DNA from: Aporrectodea caliginosa
Lineage: Eukaryota; Annelida; Clitellata; Crassiclitellata; Lumbricidae
Direction: 5' to 3'
Assembly: GCA_020284085.1 (NCBI GenBank)
Contig: JACEVL010000207.1
Span: forward strand, 447,001-511,000
DNA: 64,000 nt
This document shows positions 41,700 through 52,069 of this stretch, one piece after another. The notes under the pieces were generated by a model that made no database searches, had not been told where the DNA came from, and saw nothing but the letters and a program-made list of their open reading frames with translations. The translations under genes and the position numbers were made by a program. Position 1 is the stretch's first letter. Each line of letters opens with the position of its first letter.

Positions 41700-41999
41700 C
41701 AGTGTTTCCCAACCTGAGTTTCGCGGCACCAAAGGTCCACAGGGCCCTGTGAACCTGGCACCTGCTCAAGGTTGGATGTCAGATCCATAACATTTGTGCA
41801 GCTTCTTATGTGAAAAAGTTTTAAAATTTATCACTACTAACATAGGCCTATAGGCCTAATTATTTTTCATACAAGAAACATTTCTTATCAGTGAAATGAA
41901 GAACTAACTTGAAGAAAAATAGTTGAAATTAAGGTCAAAGGTACCGCTGATCTGCCGTTAGTAAAGGTGCCATGCTCTGAAAAAGGTTGGGAATCACTG
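41700..41999. mobile_element. Nested hAT-type MITE
   Basis: The inverted ends are CAGTGTTTCCCAACCT and AGGTTGGGAATCACTG, 300 bp. The interior mentions GCGGCACCAAAGG near the left end and TGGTACC-like GGTACCGC near the right. No clear target duplication was found, so the boundaries rest on the inverted ends. Confidence 0.8.
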
Positions 42000-42861
42000 T
42001 GGACCTAATTAATCTATCAGTAGGCTAGCCTACTTTTATAAAATATATCTCACTCTTCCTGTTACGTTGGCCATTGCAGAACGGCGCTCTATTATATGGC
42101 ACCCCGTTCGGGCCATCTGGTAATTGTACTGCAGAAAGAACTTTGAGCAGATTGAAAATAATAAAAATTACTTGCGATCCAACATATGACAGATGAGCGC
42201 CAATTTCAAACAGTATTTTATAGGATAGTAGGCTATAGCCTATACTAGTGGTTTACTACACTAACTATTGCGCATAATGCCATTATTTCAAAAATATATA
42301 TATATATACATATCTCGCATATATACATACGCATATATATATATATATACAGTATACTATCATTTAAAGTTAATTACAATTTTTACCATGGAACGTGGCG
42401 CCCCTCAAAAACAACCCTTGCCCTCACATAAGCAATCCTGGATCAGCCACTGTTCCCGACCCCCCTGCTTCTTTTTTGACAAATCGGACCCTGGGCGCTT
42501 TAGAAGTTTGGAGATTACGATTACGATTACGATTACGATCTTCTGAAAACAGAGGCTCTCTGCCAATGACTAAACAAGTCATCAACTGCTTGCGAAATTG
42601 AGGAGAAGTTCATGTCGCAGATTATTGATTTGTAAGGGCGCTATATAAATCTTGAGATGTCGAGTGTTTAGCGACATCTTAAGGCTATCAGTATATCCAC
42701 ACATATACTCGCCGTATATTGAGCCCGATCATCCTATCTCGCTCTCTTCTGTTCCCAAGTCACACTCGTCTCAAGTTTTCCAACCGATCCATACACTGCA
42801 CTTCAATTCTGAAACGAACTCCCCAAGAATTACACTGTACTTCGCTCTCTGGACAACCCCT

Positions 42862-42960
42862 CTGATATGACGCAGCGCTCGGAATAAGCTGGTGCTCTGT
42901 TCTTAGCTTTAGAATAGACCTTTAGAAATTTGAAGTTTACATGTATACGATTACATTCAT
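42862..42960 (+). repeat. LINE 3'-end repeat
   Basis: CAACCCCTCTGATATGACGC, GGAATAAGCTGGTGC and a GATTACATT tail mark another truncated LINE copy, directly before a GTAT microsatellite. Confidence 0.75.
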
Positions 42961-42965
42961 TTTAA

Positions 42966-43250
42966 GTATGTGTACGTATGTATGTATGTATGTATGTATG
43001 TATGTATGTATGTATGTATGTATGTATGTATGTATGTATGTATGTATGTATGTATGTATGTATGTATGTATGTATGTATGTATGTATGTATGTATGTATG
43101 TATGTATGTATGTTTGTTTGTATGTATGTATGTATGTATGTATGTATGTATGTATGTATGTATGTATGTATGTATATAGGTATGTATGCATTCATGCATT
43201 TATGTATTTATGTATGTATGTGTTTGTACGTATGTTTACTGTATCGTATG
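42966..43250. repeat. (GTAT)n microsatellite
   Basis: About 200 bases of near-perfect GTAT units with one GTTTGTTT interruption, decaying into diverged units after 43172. Confidence 0.97.
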
Positions 43251-43965
43251 TAGGTGTGTATGTATCTGAATATTCTACTCCATATATATATATAGCGCCT
43301 TTTCTACGTTTCAAAAGCGCCAGAGAGCCTGCGCATACCTTCCTACGCCAACCTCAAAAGATCAGTATCAACAACAAATAATTATTGGATGCTCCATGCA
43401 CGTGACTATTGCCCGTGGGTGTTTGGTTATTAATTATTAATCTAACAACAACACTGCTCACCTGTTGTTGAAAAAGACATCTGCGCAGGTGTGTGGTCCG
43501 TGCTAATAAGTCAAACCACGTAATTATTTTGCTGCTGACAAACGGGTTGTTTTGAGACGAAATGGCTAATCAGAAAAGCTAATCTAATCTCACCTCATAG
43601 CTTCTAATCAAATAATGAAATGTCTACCACAAACATGGCCGCATTGTAGCGCAGGTATACATTGGTTTACACGCATACAAGTTCTATTACAATTAGTTAG
43701 TTGGGGGGGGGGGTTCAATAGGGTAGTGGTACAATCACTGGCGTGAAGAGCAGTAGGTAGCGGAATCGCTTCCCGGAAATCCTCCCAAAGGTCCACTCTG
43801 CCTATAATTCGCGAGATGGCGCGTTGGTAAAATGAGATGTAGGACGTGATGGGCGCCTTGCATGGCTGCCATATATACAGTTAAATTCGACTCCTGTGAT
43901 AACTTGTGATCATACTGAATTGTAGTCATACTGCGTACTTGTCAGCTTGAAAATATTAAACGAAG
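43251..43965. other. Intergenic DNA with a SINE C copy at 43735-43965
   Basis: There are no exon signals. The last 230 bases hold a SINE C body (GCGCCTTGCATGGCTGCCATA, GACTCCTGTGATAACTT). A G9 run lies near 43705. Confidence 0.6.
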
Positions 43966-44660
43966 ATTTTTATTATTATTATTACAATTAGTTTAATTCA
44001 ATCCAATGCAGTTTAAAACTAATGTAGCGCATTTACTTGTGCATTTGGTTGCGGGAACTTCGGGAAGTTAAGGAGGAGCAGTGCGAGGGAACGGTGTCAC
44101 TTTCCTCCTCCTGCCTCTCTCCTCTTTGTCATAATCTCGTCCTTCTTGTGTGTCACATTCTCATCACAATTTTGTTTATACCTCCCTTATACACTCATAG
44201 ACATCGTCGTAACAACTACAACAACAGAATCGTCATCATCGTAATCAACAACTGCATCATCATAATCAACAACAACTACATCGTCATCATCACTTTCAAC
44301 AACAACAACATCATCATCAACAAGTACAACTACATCGTCATCATAATCAACAACAACATCGTCATCTCCATCCTCCCTTTCTCCCCTCGGCCGCCCTCCC
44401 TTCAACTCTCTCTCTTTCAATTCTTTATCATTTGTTACCACCTCCTCCTCTTTCTCCTCTTGCCCTATTTCTCACCCTTCCTATCAGCTTCCTCTCTTCC
44501 CTTTCATCCTCCTGCGTTCCGATATCGAGCCAAGCCATCGATTAGGCTGTTTACTTCAGTGTTATGCTTCGGTAAACACCGGTAGTAGCAGCAGCAGAAG
44601 CGCCTCTAGCGATGATTAGCGATAGCGTTAAGCGATAGACGATGCAGCCTTACGTATACG
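43966..44660. repeat. Imperfect CAT/CAA tract and pyrimidine-rich DNA
   Basis: Positions about 44200-44375 are mixed CATCAT, CAACAA and CATCGT triplets. CT-rich sequence follows. The long open frame across it is repeat translation. Confidence 0.75.
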
Positions 44661-44665
44661 GGACT

Positions 44666-44825
<160 letters not shown>

Positions 44826-44888
44826 AGGAAAATATCGAGCTGATTGGCGGAGGGAGGAGTCCTGCAGGCCAAGGCTTCATTTACGGCC

Positions 44889-44902
44889 GTTGCCATGACA
44901 AC
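44889..44902. promoter_or_regulatory. RFX X-box-like palindrome
   Basis: GTTGCCATGACAAC fits the RFX half-site pair (GTTGCC...RGYAAC). It lies in a CpG-containing patch with TGACGTC (CRE-like) about 50 bases later, some 2 kb before the ninjurin exon. It is suggestive of a promoter or enhancer only. Confidence 0.35.
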
Positions 44903-45622
44903 GACCGCCGTGCCTCTGTGCGCCTGCGCGGTGCCTTGATGGACTCGGAATGACGTCGCTTCATTGTTGTTTTGCGTCGTGGGTCGCAGTGCGTTGCTTG
45001 GCCTGTGTCCCGTTTGGCTGGGACCTGTACGTGGTCGTAATAATTGGTAGGAGGGGTTGGAGGCGGAAAGGGACAGACAGGATGGGGAAGGTGATAGAGG
45101 GACAAACAGAGAGAGGAAGAGGAGGGAAACGGAAGAGGAAATTGAAGATATCGACACAGGAATGCGGTGGACTGTAAGAACTAGATGGACTGATGGATGG
45201 ATCGATGCATGTATGTTTGTTTGTATGTGTTTATGTATACATACATGAATGTATGGCTGGATAGGGACAGATAAATTGATGATTCGTCATCGAAATTTCA
45301 AGATTTATATAGCGCCTTTACGAAAAGAACTGTCGGAACCGGTTTATTCCGAGGCGCTATGCAATCAACAGAGAAATCCATGGATGTCTTCGGTTCCAGG
45401 TCAAGACCCGAGGGTCAGACAGGACAGATAGAGAGATGGGTGGATGGGTGGATGATAGATAGAGACTGACAAACAGCCAGATAGGCGCATTGACAGACAG
45501 ACAGACATGCATTGCATATAGACCGACAGATGCTTATGGAGTCTTGGTTTTGTTACAGAGGCAAGTGGAGGGAGTGGAGGAGAAGGAGGAGGAGGATCTT
45601 CATCTTTGCGACAGTCTTACGG

Positions 45623-45857
45623 CAAGATGAACGAAAACGGAAGAATAAAATTGAAAGAGGTAGGCATCGTCGTCATCACCGTCGTCGTCGTCATCATCAC
45701 CGGCAACGCCGCCAGACAGTCAATCATCATCGATCGTAGACCGATTCATTCATTCATTCATTCATTCATTCATTCATTCATTCATTCATTCATTCATTCA
45801 TTCATTCTTCATTCATTGATTCAGTCATTCGGCAAGATGAACGAAAACGGAAGTCGG
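45623..45857. repeat. Direct repeat of an ATG-containing 24-mer around (ATTC)n
   Basis: CGGCAAGATGAACGAAAACG occurs at about 45620 and again at about 45831, each followed within 20 bases by GAAAGAGGT. Between them lie CGT/CAT triplets and an ATTC array (45744-45816). The first copy could be a small exon MNENGRIKLKE ending at GAG|GTAGGC in phase 0, which would join the ninjurin exon in frame. Confidence 0.5.
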
Positions 45858-45867
45858 TCTGAAAGAG

Positions 45868-45985
45868 GTCGGTCGGTCGGTCGGTCGGTCGGTCGGTCGG
45901 TCGGTCGTCGGTCGGTCGGTCGGTCAGTCGGTCATCAGTCAGTCAGTCAGTCATCAGTCAGTCGGTCATTCATTCATTCGTTTGT
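45868..45985. repeat. (GGTC)n/(AGTC)n microsatellite
   Basis: GGTC units pass into AGTC and then CATT units. Confidence 0.95.
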
Positions 45986-46013
45986 TCATTCATTCCGTTA
46001 TTCATTCGTTCAA

Positions 46014-46203
46014 TCACCCGCCTTAACATCTGCTGTGCCCTCTCTGATCCCCTGGAAACCGGACTCGGACCTCCCTCGGACTACTCTTTTGGACAATTCA
46101 TTCCCTCTGATTCAGACGCAGCGCTCGTGAATAAGCTGGTGCCCTGCGCTTGGCTTTCAGTGGCGCTTTAGAAGTTTGGATTCATTCCGATTACGATTAC
46201 GAA
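46014..46203 (+). repeat. LINE 3' UTR copy interrupted by ATTC motifs
   Basis: This matches the 3' UTR of the LINE at 40.27 kb, including ACCGGACTCGGACCTCCC and GTGAATAAGCTGGTGCC, with a GATTACGATTACG tail. Two ATTCATTC-like insertions (after GGACA and after GTTTGG) are absent from the other copy. Confidence 0.8.
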
Positions 46204-46529
46204 TCAATTAGTCAGTAAGCCAAGGATTCAGGCTCCGCCTGTACCATACATATTGAAATCGCCATGGCCTTTAGTACCGATTGACCTCCTTAAAACACCG
46301 AAGTGGAAGTGGGGGCGGGACTAAATGGGTCAGGAAATGGCCTCTGTTCACGTGTTTAAGGAGGCAGGTGCGTCTTAGGGCAAAGGCCAGAGATACAGCG
46401 GACAGAGGAAGAGGCCGACTGACATGCAACCGGACCACAATTCGCAACTATTTGTCCAGAGGTCGTTGCGTTTATTTAGAGATATATAGGACCTACCCTG
46501 GGAAACGTCTCTGCAGTGTATGATTCACC

Positions 46530-46532
<3 letters not shown>

Positions 46533-46604
<72 letters not shown>

Positions 46605-46605
46605 T
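46533..46605. repeat. (TA)n microsatellite
   Basis: About 70 bases of TA with one CA step, some 300 bases upstream of the ninjurin exon. Confidence 0.97.
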
Positions 46606-46905
46606 ATTGGCGAAGAAACTCATGATATGTGCATAAAATCTACTACTACTATCTAATACTTAGGCTCCTCCTGCTACTCCTTTCTCATCGTCCTTTCATC
46701 CGTTTCCTGCCTTCCTTCCATCCTGCCCTCCTTCCATCCTGTCTTCCTTCCTGTCTTCCTTCCTACCTTCCTTCCTTTATTTATTCAGTCATTCCGTTCT
46801 TCCATCCTGTTTCCTTTCTTTCCTCTCTCCTGATCGAACCTTCCTTTCCTTTTGTTTTCTAACTGTTTTGATGGACTCATTGTTGACTGTCTTTCTGTTC
46901 TTCAG

Positions 46906-47853
46906 CTGCTTTCTCGTCACAGCGAGCTCGAACAGTCGGAGATCAAGGCCCAGGGCGCCCTCGTGACCGTCCTCTCGCTGACGCAGATCACCGAGCTGAA
47001 GCTGTTGCTTGACCTTGGCCGCCAAGGTCACCGTTTCTACAGCCTCGTCCTGGCCATGCTGATCGCCTGCATCTCCCTCGAGATCTTCATCGGCATCATC
47101 ATCATCTACATCGGCAACCTTCACTACTACAAGACCTCGACGGGGCTCAGCTTCTGCAACCAGCTCATCAACTGCCTCACCTGCAACTGCGCCCGCGCGA
47201 TGCGCCTGAAGCGCGGCCCTGGCGGGGCAGGGGGACCGGCGCCCGGCGGGTACGTCCTCAGCCGGGAGTCGGTCCGGCTGTCCAGTCGGTCAGGGATCGC
47301 ATCCGGTCACCACCAGATGGACGATGAGTTGATCGGGTGCTTTGACCCTTCGGATGGTCGGATGGAGTCGACGTTCGGGTCCCTCGACAGAACCGGAAGT
47401 AGTATCGAGTTCGCGCGGATGAAGACAGCAGACGCCAGCCTGAAGATAGCGCGCGCCGGAAATTACGTCAGCGTCGTGGAAGAGGCGGCGCGAAAGAGTC
47501 CCGGAAACTCTGAGCTGGAGAAGGAGCTGAGCCGAGCGCAGGAGGACCTGGCGTCAGCGCTGAGGGAGAAGGAGGAGGCCGAGGCCGAGCAGAGGCTGGC
47601 GGAGGCTCAGCAGAACCGTCTGCTGGTGATGAAAGAACGCCAGGAGGACTGGCAGGAGAAGGTCACCTTCCGGAAGATCTCCCTCTGGCAACACGCAGCC
47701 ACCTACCTTCTCTACTTCGTTCTGCTCCTCAACGTCTTCATCACTACCTTCGGCATCTCCACTGGCTCCCTGCTCGAGCACCCGAACCTCGTTGCTTCTT
47801 CCACGGTGTCGCCTCCCTCCGCGAGGACTTCTCACAACGCCACCCATCTGTAG
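46906..47853 (+). CDS. NINJ-like: Ninjurin-family membrane protein with large inter-helix insertion (last exon)
   Basis: Ninjurins are small plasma-membrane proteins; NINJ1 oligomerises through two amphipathic and two membrane helices to rupture membranes in lytic cell death. The exon begins after a strong polypyrimidine acceptor (TTCTGTTCTTCAG, 46905) in phase 0 and gives 315 residues to TAG. Residues 11-38 form the amphipathic helix region (IKAQGALVTVLSLTQITELK) and 45-71 the first membrane helix. Residues 264-287 form the second, ending NVFITTFG, close to NIFITAFG of vertebrate NINJ1. Between them are about 190 residues, where NINJ1 has roughly 20: a Cys cluster (C84, C90, C93, C95), a Gly/Pro stretch, a Ser/Asp-rich part and a charged coiled coil (about 202-252). 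GC-rich codons run evenly through the insert, so it is coding. The 5' exons are not firmly found. AATAAA lies at 48440. Confidence 0.88.
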   Translation: MLSRHSELEQSEIKAQGALVTVLSLTQITELKLLLDLGRQGHRFYSLVLAMLIACISLEIFIGIIIIYIGNLHYYKTSTGLSFCNQLINCLTCNCARAMRLKRGPGGAGGPAPGGYVLSRESVRLSSRSGIASGHHQMDDELIGCFDPSDGRMESTFGSLDRTGSSIEFARMKTADASLKIARAGNYVSVVEEAARKSPGNSELEKELSRAQEDLASALREKEEAEAEQRLAEAQQNRLLVMKERQEDWQEKVTFRKISLWQHAATYLLYFVLLLNVFITTFGISTGSLLEHPNLVASSTVSPPSARTSHNATHL

Positions 47854-48551
47854 CAAGACTGGACAAATCGCAACTGGTGGGATAAGATTCGAGGCCTCAC
47901 GACGAGACCTGAAACATAAGGATATTCGGAATCCTTAATCTGTGCCCAGCGTGACAGCGATTTAATGTAGGCCTACCACGAGAGGTTTCCAGAAACCGGA
48001 CATGGAACAGATTAAGGATGAACTTGATTAATAACTTGCAGCTGATTGTAGAAATGATTAAGAATCGATGATTGGAGTTCCAAGTTCAAACCCAGAATAG
48101 AAACTGATCTCCGAGGACAGAGCTTCCAGTCGTCATTTATCACATGATTTGGCGCTACAAAATCGTCATTCATAACAGTGCATTACGATGGCGCTAGAAA
48201 AAGCGACTGAAGTTTGTTTGGATAGATTGTTACATATAGAAGTCCGCTCGACGGGGATGACAGACCATTACTGTTTGAAAGAAATCCATGGATCCATGAC
48301 TGATAATTATTAATTACGAAATGAACGTCTATTCTCAGGTCGATATTAATTACAGTCCAAGACACGCTTTGTTCTTTAGGGCAATGCACCTCTTGTCTTG
48401 ATTAAATGTGATTGCATAAAATACGCAATTGATAGGCATAATAAAATATTCATAATAAAATTAAATCTTAATAATTAAATTGCGATATTTAAAAATATTT
48501 TAATAGTTTAAAACGCTTCTTACAACATGCACAATGATATGTATATAATTT
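47854..48551 (+). other. Probable ninjurin 3' UTR
   Basis: Non-coding sequence after the stop, with AATAAA at 48440-48445 and a second AATAAA a few bases later. The UTR length of about 600 bases is inferred. Confidence 0.45.
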
Positions 48552-49853
48552 AAGGCTGGTACTGATTAAAAAAATTAATCGATTAATCTCAATTTTAACG
48601 TCGATTAATCCATTAAATTCTATTAATTTGGTATATGATACGTAAAGCGCGAAAAGCTGTTAAAAATTAATGTAGGCCTAGTCACTGAGTTACTACTTTC
48701 TTTCTACAGAGAAATTTAAATCGTTGCACATTGCTGAAGGTGATACGTCAGCGATGTGTTTGAGCCACGGTAAGCGAACTGTTTATTGCAACCATAGACC
48801 CCTTAAATTACAGGACTGTAGGCGCTCAGCCTCGGGACTTGGAACTTGGGTCCATTCTCAATTTACACTTTTATCATAAAAAAATGAACGAATAGTCCGA
48901 TTTGCATGAACTTTCTTTTGTTCTATTTATCTGAATGAGTGCTATCGGGAGAAATATTTACTCTAAATTCTGGATCATTCAAGGTCATTTCAAGGTCAGA
49001 AAAAATTTAATCTAGCAAAAATCTTAGAAAAATGGCCAGATCTCAGCCAATAATTCTTGAAATCAGTTAATTCTTTCTTGTGTTTCTCTTCTAGATAAGG
49101 GTTACCTTGGATATGAAACAAGAATATTAAATCTAAAGGGATTCAAGGTTATTTTAAGGTCAAAAAGGTCAATTTCAGAGGAAAATCAGAGAAAATAGCC
49201 ATAGCTCAGACAAATATTGTTACATTTTAATTATTCTTTTACCAATTTGCTCGTGCCGATAAGGGCTACATTCGCGACGACAGTACCTAAAGGTAAATAT
49301 AATTCAAGGTCATTTCAAGCTCAAAAAGTCAAAATCAAGAGAAAGTGACCATATCTCAGCCAAATGGTTCTTTATTTGGATGATTGTGTGCAATGACGGT
49401 TTTCCATTTATTTTGACCTTCTTACCTTGAAATGACCTTGGGTAGACTCAAGACAAATAGAACAAAAGAAAGTTCATGGAAATCGAACTATTCGTTCATT
49501 TTTTATTATAAAAAGTGTAAATTGAGAATGGACCCAAGTTCCAAGTCCCGAGCATGAGCGCCTACAGTCCTGTAATTTAAATAGTCTATGATTGCAACGA
49601 AATCAATTAATTTTGTCGCCATATTCGACATTTCCATTAGCATCTATACTTTAATTGCAAAATGATGGCTTATTTTTCCACTGAAACGTTTCACATTATC
49701 ATTGTTCGCCATATTATTTACTCCGGAAATGGGCCGCTCGACATCGTGAAATAGGTAGGCCTATTGTAAGAAAATTAATCGAACAAGCCGAAATTAATCT
49801 ATTAAAATTTTTAACGATTAATCGATTAATAAATCGTTAAAATTCACAGCCCT
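48552..49853. mobile_element. Repeat-ended DNA element with nested long inverted repeat
   Basis: The outer ends carry arrays of ATTAATCGATTAAT, with AGGCTGGTACTG at left and CACAGCCCT at right (reverse AGGGCTGTG), a layout like the other hAT elements here. No clean target duplication was found. A foldback element lies inside at 48792-49590. Confidence 0.6.
48792..49590. mobile_element. Foldback element with about 150-bp inverted arms
   Basis: The left arm runs from CCATAGACCCCTTAAATTAC through GGAACTTGGGTCCATTC to CTTTCTTTTGTTCTATTT (48792-48938). The right arm is its complement (about 49445-49590). Flanking ATTGCAA copies at 48785-48791 and 49591-49597 suggest a 7-bp (or 8-bp imperfect) target duplication. 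The spacer repeats TTCAAGGTCATTTCAAGGTC. Confidence 0.85.
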
Positions 49854-49859
49854 AAATAA

Positions 49860-50930
49860 TTAAATATTTGCTGTAGTTTAGAAAAACCTCTGGGACCATG
49901 TTTGTTGTTGTATTGTTGTCGGTAGCTATTTTGCAAGTATATAGGAGCTATATAATTTCTCGTTTACCTTCAGTTATTGCGTTGTACACTGTTTTACTTG
50001 TTGTAAGATATATGGCAGGATAAGTAGAGTAACCGTTAATTAGGGACAAAATTAATTAATTAGGGACAATTGGTTAGAGCTCTCGCCTCATATCGCGGGG
50101 ATTATGGGTTCGAGCCTCCTCTGAGTAGACAACTCTGTAGGGACCTTGAGCAACTCCTTAACTCACAACTGATTGATGCTTCGTCATTAGATAGTGGCGC
50201 AAATACAAATTTTTTTGCGTTGAAGAAAATTAAATTTTCAGAAATTTGGCCATCTCTAATACTGTTTCTCAATTTTCTGATGCATGGATTTAGGCTATGA
50301 CGAATTGTTTATTAATGTGAAATGCAATCTCAACCGTTAGAGTAGTGTGCACTTGATCTGTTTAGTTGTACTTACTGTACCATTAGACTACTCCTTCCAG
50401 CTGGTGACTCGTAAGACTGTTTCAATTATTTCAATGGCGGTCCGCTAGAAATTGCAACACTTTTTTTATTTATTAATTTAATTCGGTCAGTTTTTTCGTG
50501 TGCAACACATTACCAACATTATTTTGACCTGCGTTAATTCGTGTACTGTGACAATCTGTAAAAATTTCGACCCCTAGCTCTTTTTGAAATAATTGAAAGA
50601 CTGGGCCGACCACGACGAAGCCTCTATGCTGCAGTTTGTGGACATGGCTAATTTTAGTTTAAACGAATATATAAATTACATGTAAATTTAAGTAAATTTC
50701 TGTAGTTAATAGACTTGGTGAGTCTGTCAGGTATATAGAATGAACGTTTGTTATAATTGACTGATAGTGTAAGCCTAAGTTTTTTCTGTTTTAAATGTTC
50801 CTTTTTGAATCTTTGTTAAATTGTTTAACTTATTTGTCTGCCTTTGTGTGAAATAAAGCATGTCAATTATAATGAAGTAGGCCTATGCACGTGAATATTT
50901 ATCCGAAACTAAGTAGGCCAATGTATAGAT
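49860..50930. other. Intergenic DNA with a SINE A at 50065-50205
   Basis: The SINE has GGTTAGAGCTCTCGCC and GGTTCGAGCC. The rest is AT-rich without exon signals. Confidence 0.6.
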
Positions 50931-51090
50931 GGACACGTTTTTGTATTGCGACCGTATATATGGCCTCGACCCTGCTAATTTTTCAATGGATTGATCGGGT
51001 GAGATCCTTCACCACCGCTTGCCCTTTGATGCCACGCCATTTAAGATTCCAGTTTACAAACCGTGCTAGCCCGAAATTTAAGTCTCTGAA
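50930..51090. repeat. Interspersed repeat family D
   Basis: GGCCTCGACCCTGCT, ATTGATCGGGTGAGATCCTTCACCACC and CGAGATTTAAATCTC-type ends recur at 50930-51090, 53190-53330, 53355-53500 and 55415-55590. These are copies of one element, possibly a LINE or SINE tail. Confidence 0.75.
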
Positions 51091-52032
51091 GCAAGCCAGC
51101 ATCGGTAGGCTAACCTCAATCCTCACGCTCTCTAACACAGAGGCGCATGAGATACAGCTTAACCAACGTAGCTAACTAAATATGGATATGAGTAGGCCTA
51201 TACGTGAGCCAAGTGCAGCGAGTTCGTGGCCTTATGCATTTCCTCGTGCTTTTATCCCAAACGCTGCTTTGGATGCGGCCTGAGAGCCTCTAGTGAGGCT
51301 TAAAACGGATCCAACAAGTGGGTGTATTATGTGTGGAGTGTGCACAGTTTGGCTAAGGGGTTTCTTCTTCCATTTTGGGCTTGCTGAAAGCCGAAACCCT
51401 CCATCCAACGATCTGGCCCTCGTGGGTAAACAGCCGTGGACGGGTTGGGGCTTGTTCAGAGAATGAGCCTCTTGTGACGTCGTGTGCCCGGCGTCAACAA
51501 ATGTGACGGTTGTCATCGTAAGAATAGAGGGACCGGTTCGAAGCGCCGATAGTTCGGCAAACAGGGACTGTTGCACAATCGGATTGTTCTGAGGCCATTG
51601 TTTCGACGTTTTCACGAAAGGCGGCGAGCGGGGCGACATCTTGTGCGAGTCTCGCGTTCGATTTTACAGCCTCTTTCTGAAGTGTCGTCTGCATGGTATG
51701 CACAGGCGATGGCTGCTACAATCGAAGTGTTTTATGGGACGTGCCTATGTTTCCAATTGCTTGTGCAACTGCGTTTCTGTGTAAAGGCATGTCCCTAACG
51801 AGAAACCATTAACGTAAACTTGTAATACTGTATTTATTATAAAGCGCTACTTGACAGCTTATTTATGAGCGCTGCGTCAGGTTAAAGGGGTATTCCTCAT
51901 AGATCATCGAGAGTACCGCATGAAGAACTGTAGGCCCGGTTTCTGGAAAGTGAGAGAAGAAAGAATACCTAGGGTTTTACCCAACGTAACAGTTTAGCCC
52001 AATTTAGTCTGAGCAAAATTGAAAGCTGTGAA

Positions 52033-52069
<37 letters not shown>

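Larger units (their letters stand above)
40415..42493. mobile_element. 2.1-kb hAT element inserted in the LINE tail, TSD GGCGCTTT
   Basis: The inverted ends are CAGGGTCCGATTTG and CAAATCGGACCCTG, with perfect 8-bp GGCGCTTT at 40407-40414 and 42494-42501. Near 42118 the plus strand reads GNCTAERTLSRLKIIK followed, after a frameshift, by YLRSN, which is the hAT C-terminal signature. A smaller hAT MITE (41700-41999), a CA run and TA runs are nested inside. Another hAT-like end, CCTAGCCACGCCACTG, ends at 41647. Confidence 0.9.

Noticed and set aside
42937..43381. Open frames of Tyr-Val-Cys-Met repeats
   Set aside because: Translation of (GTAT)n. The same holds for the CATA, CA, TG and GGT arrays at 53.9, 55.9, 56.5, 60.0, 60.6 and 63.7 kb.
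44037..44585. 182-codon open frame rich in Asn and Ile
   Set aside because: It crosses a CAT/CAA triplet tract; the opposite strand is open too (Asp-Val repeats), as expected from low complexity.
46330..46375. ATG-led stretch MGQEMASVHVFKEA before GCAG|GTGCGT, after a GC box
   Set aside because: It ends in phase 1, which does not join the phase-0 ninjurin exon, and nothing else supports it. It could still be revisited with RNA data.
51232..51639. 135-codon minus-strand open frame
   Set aside because: No domain, splice site or conserved motif is recognised; it is probably a decayed repeat or chance.
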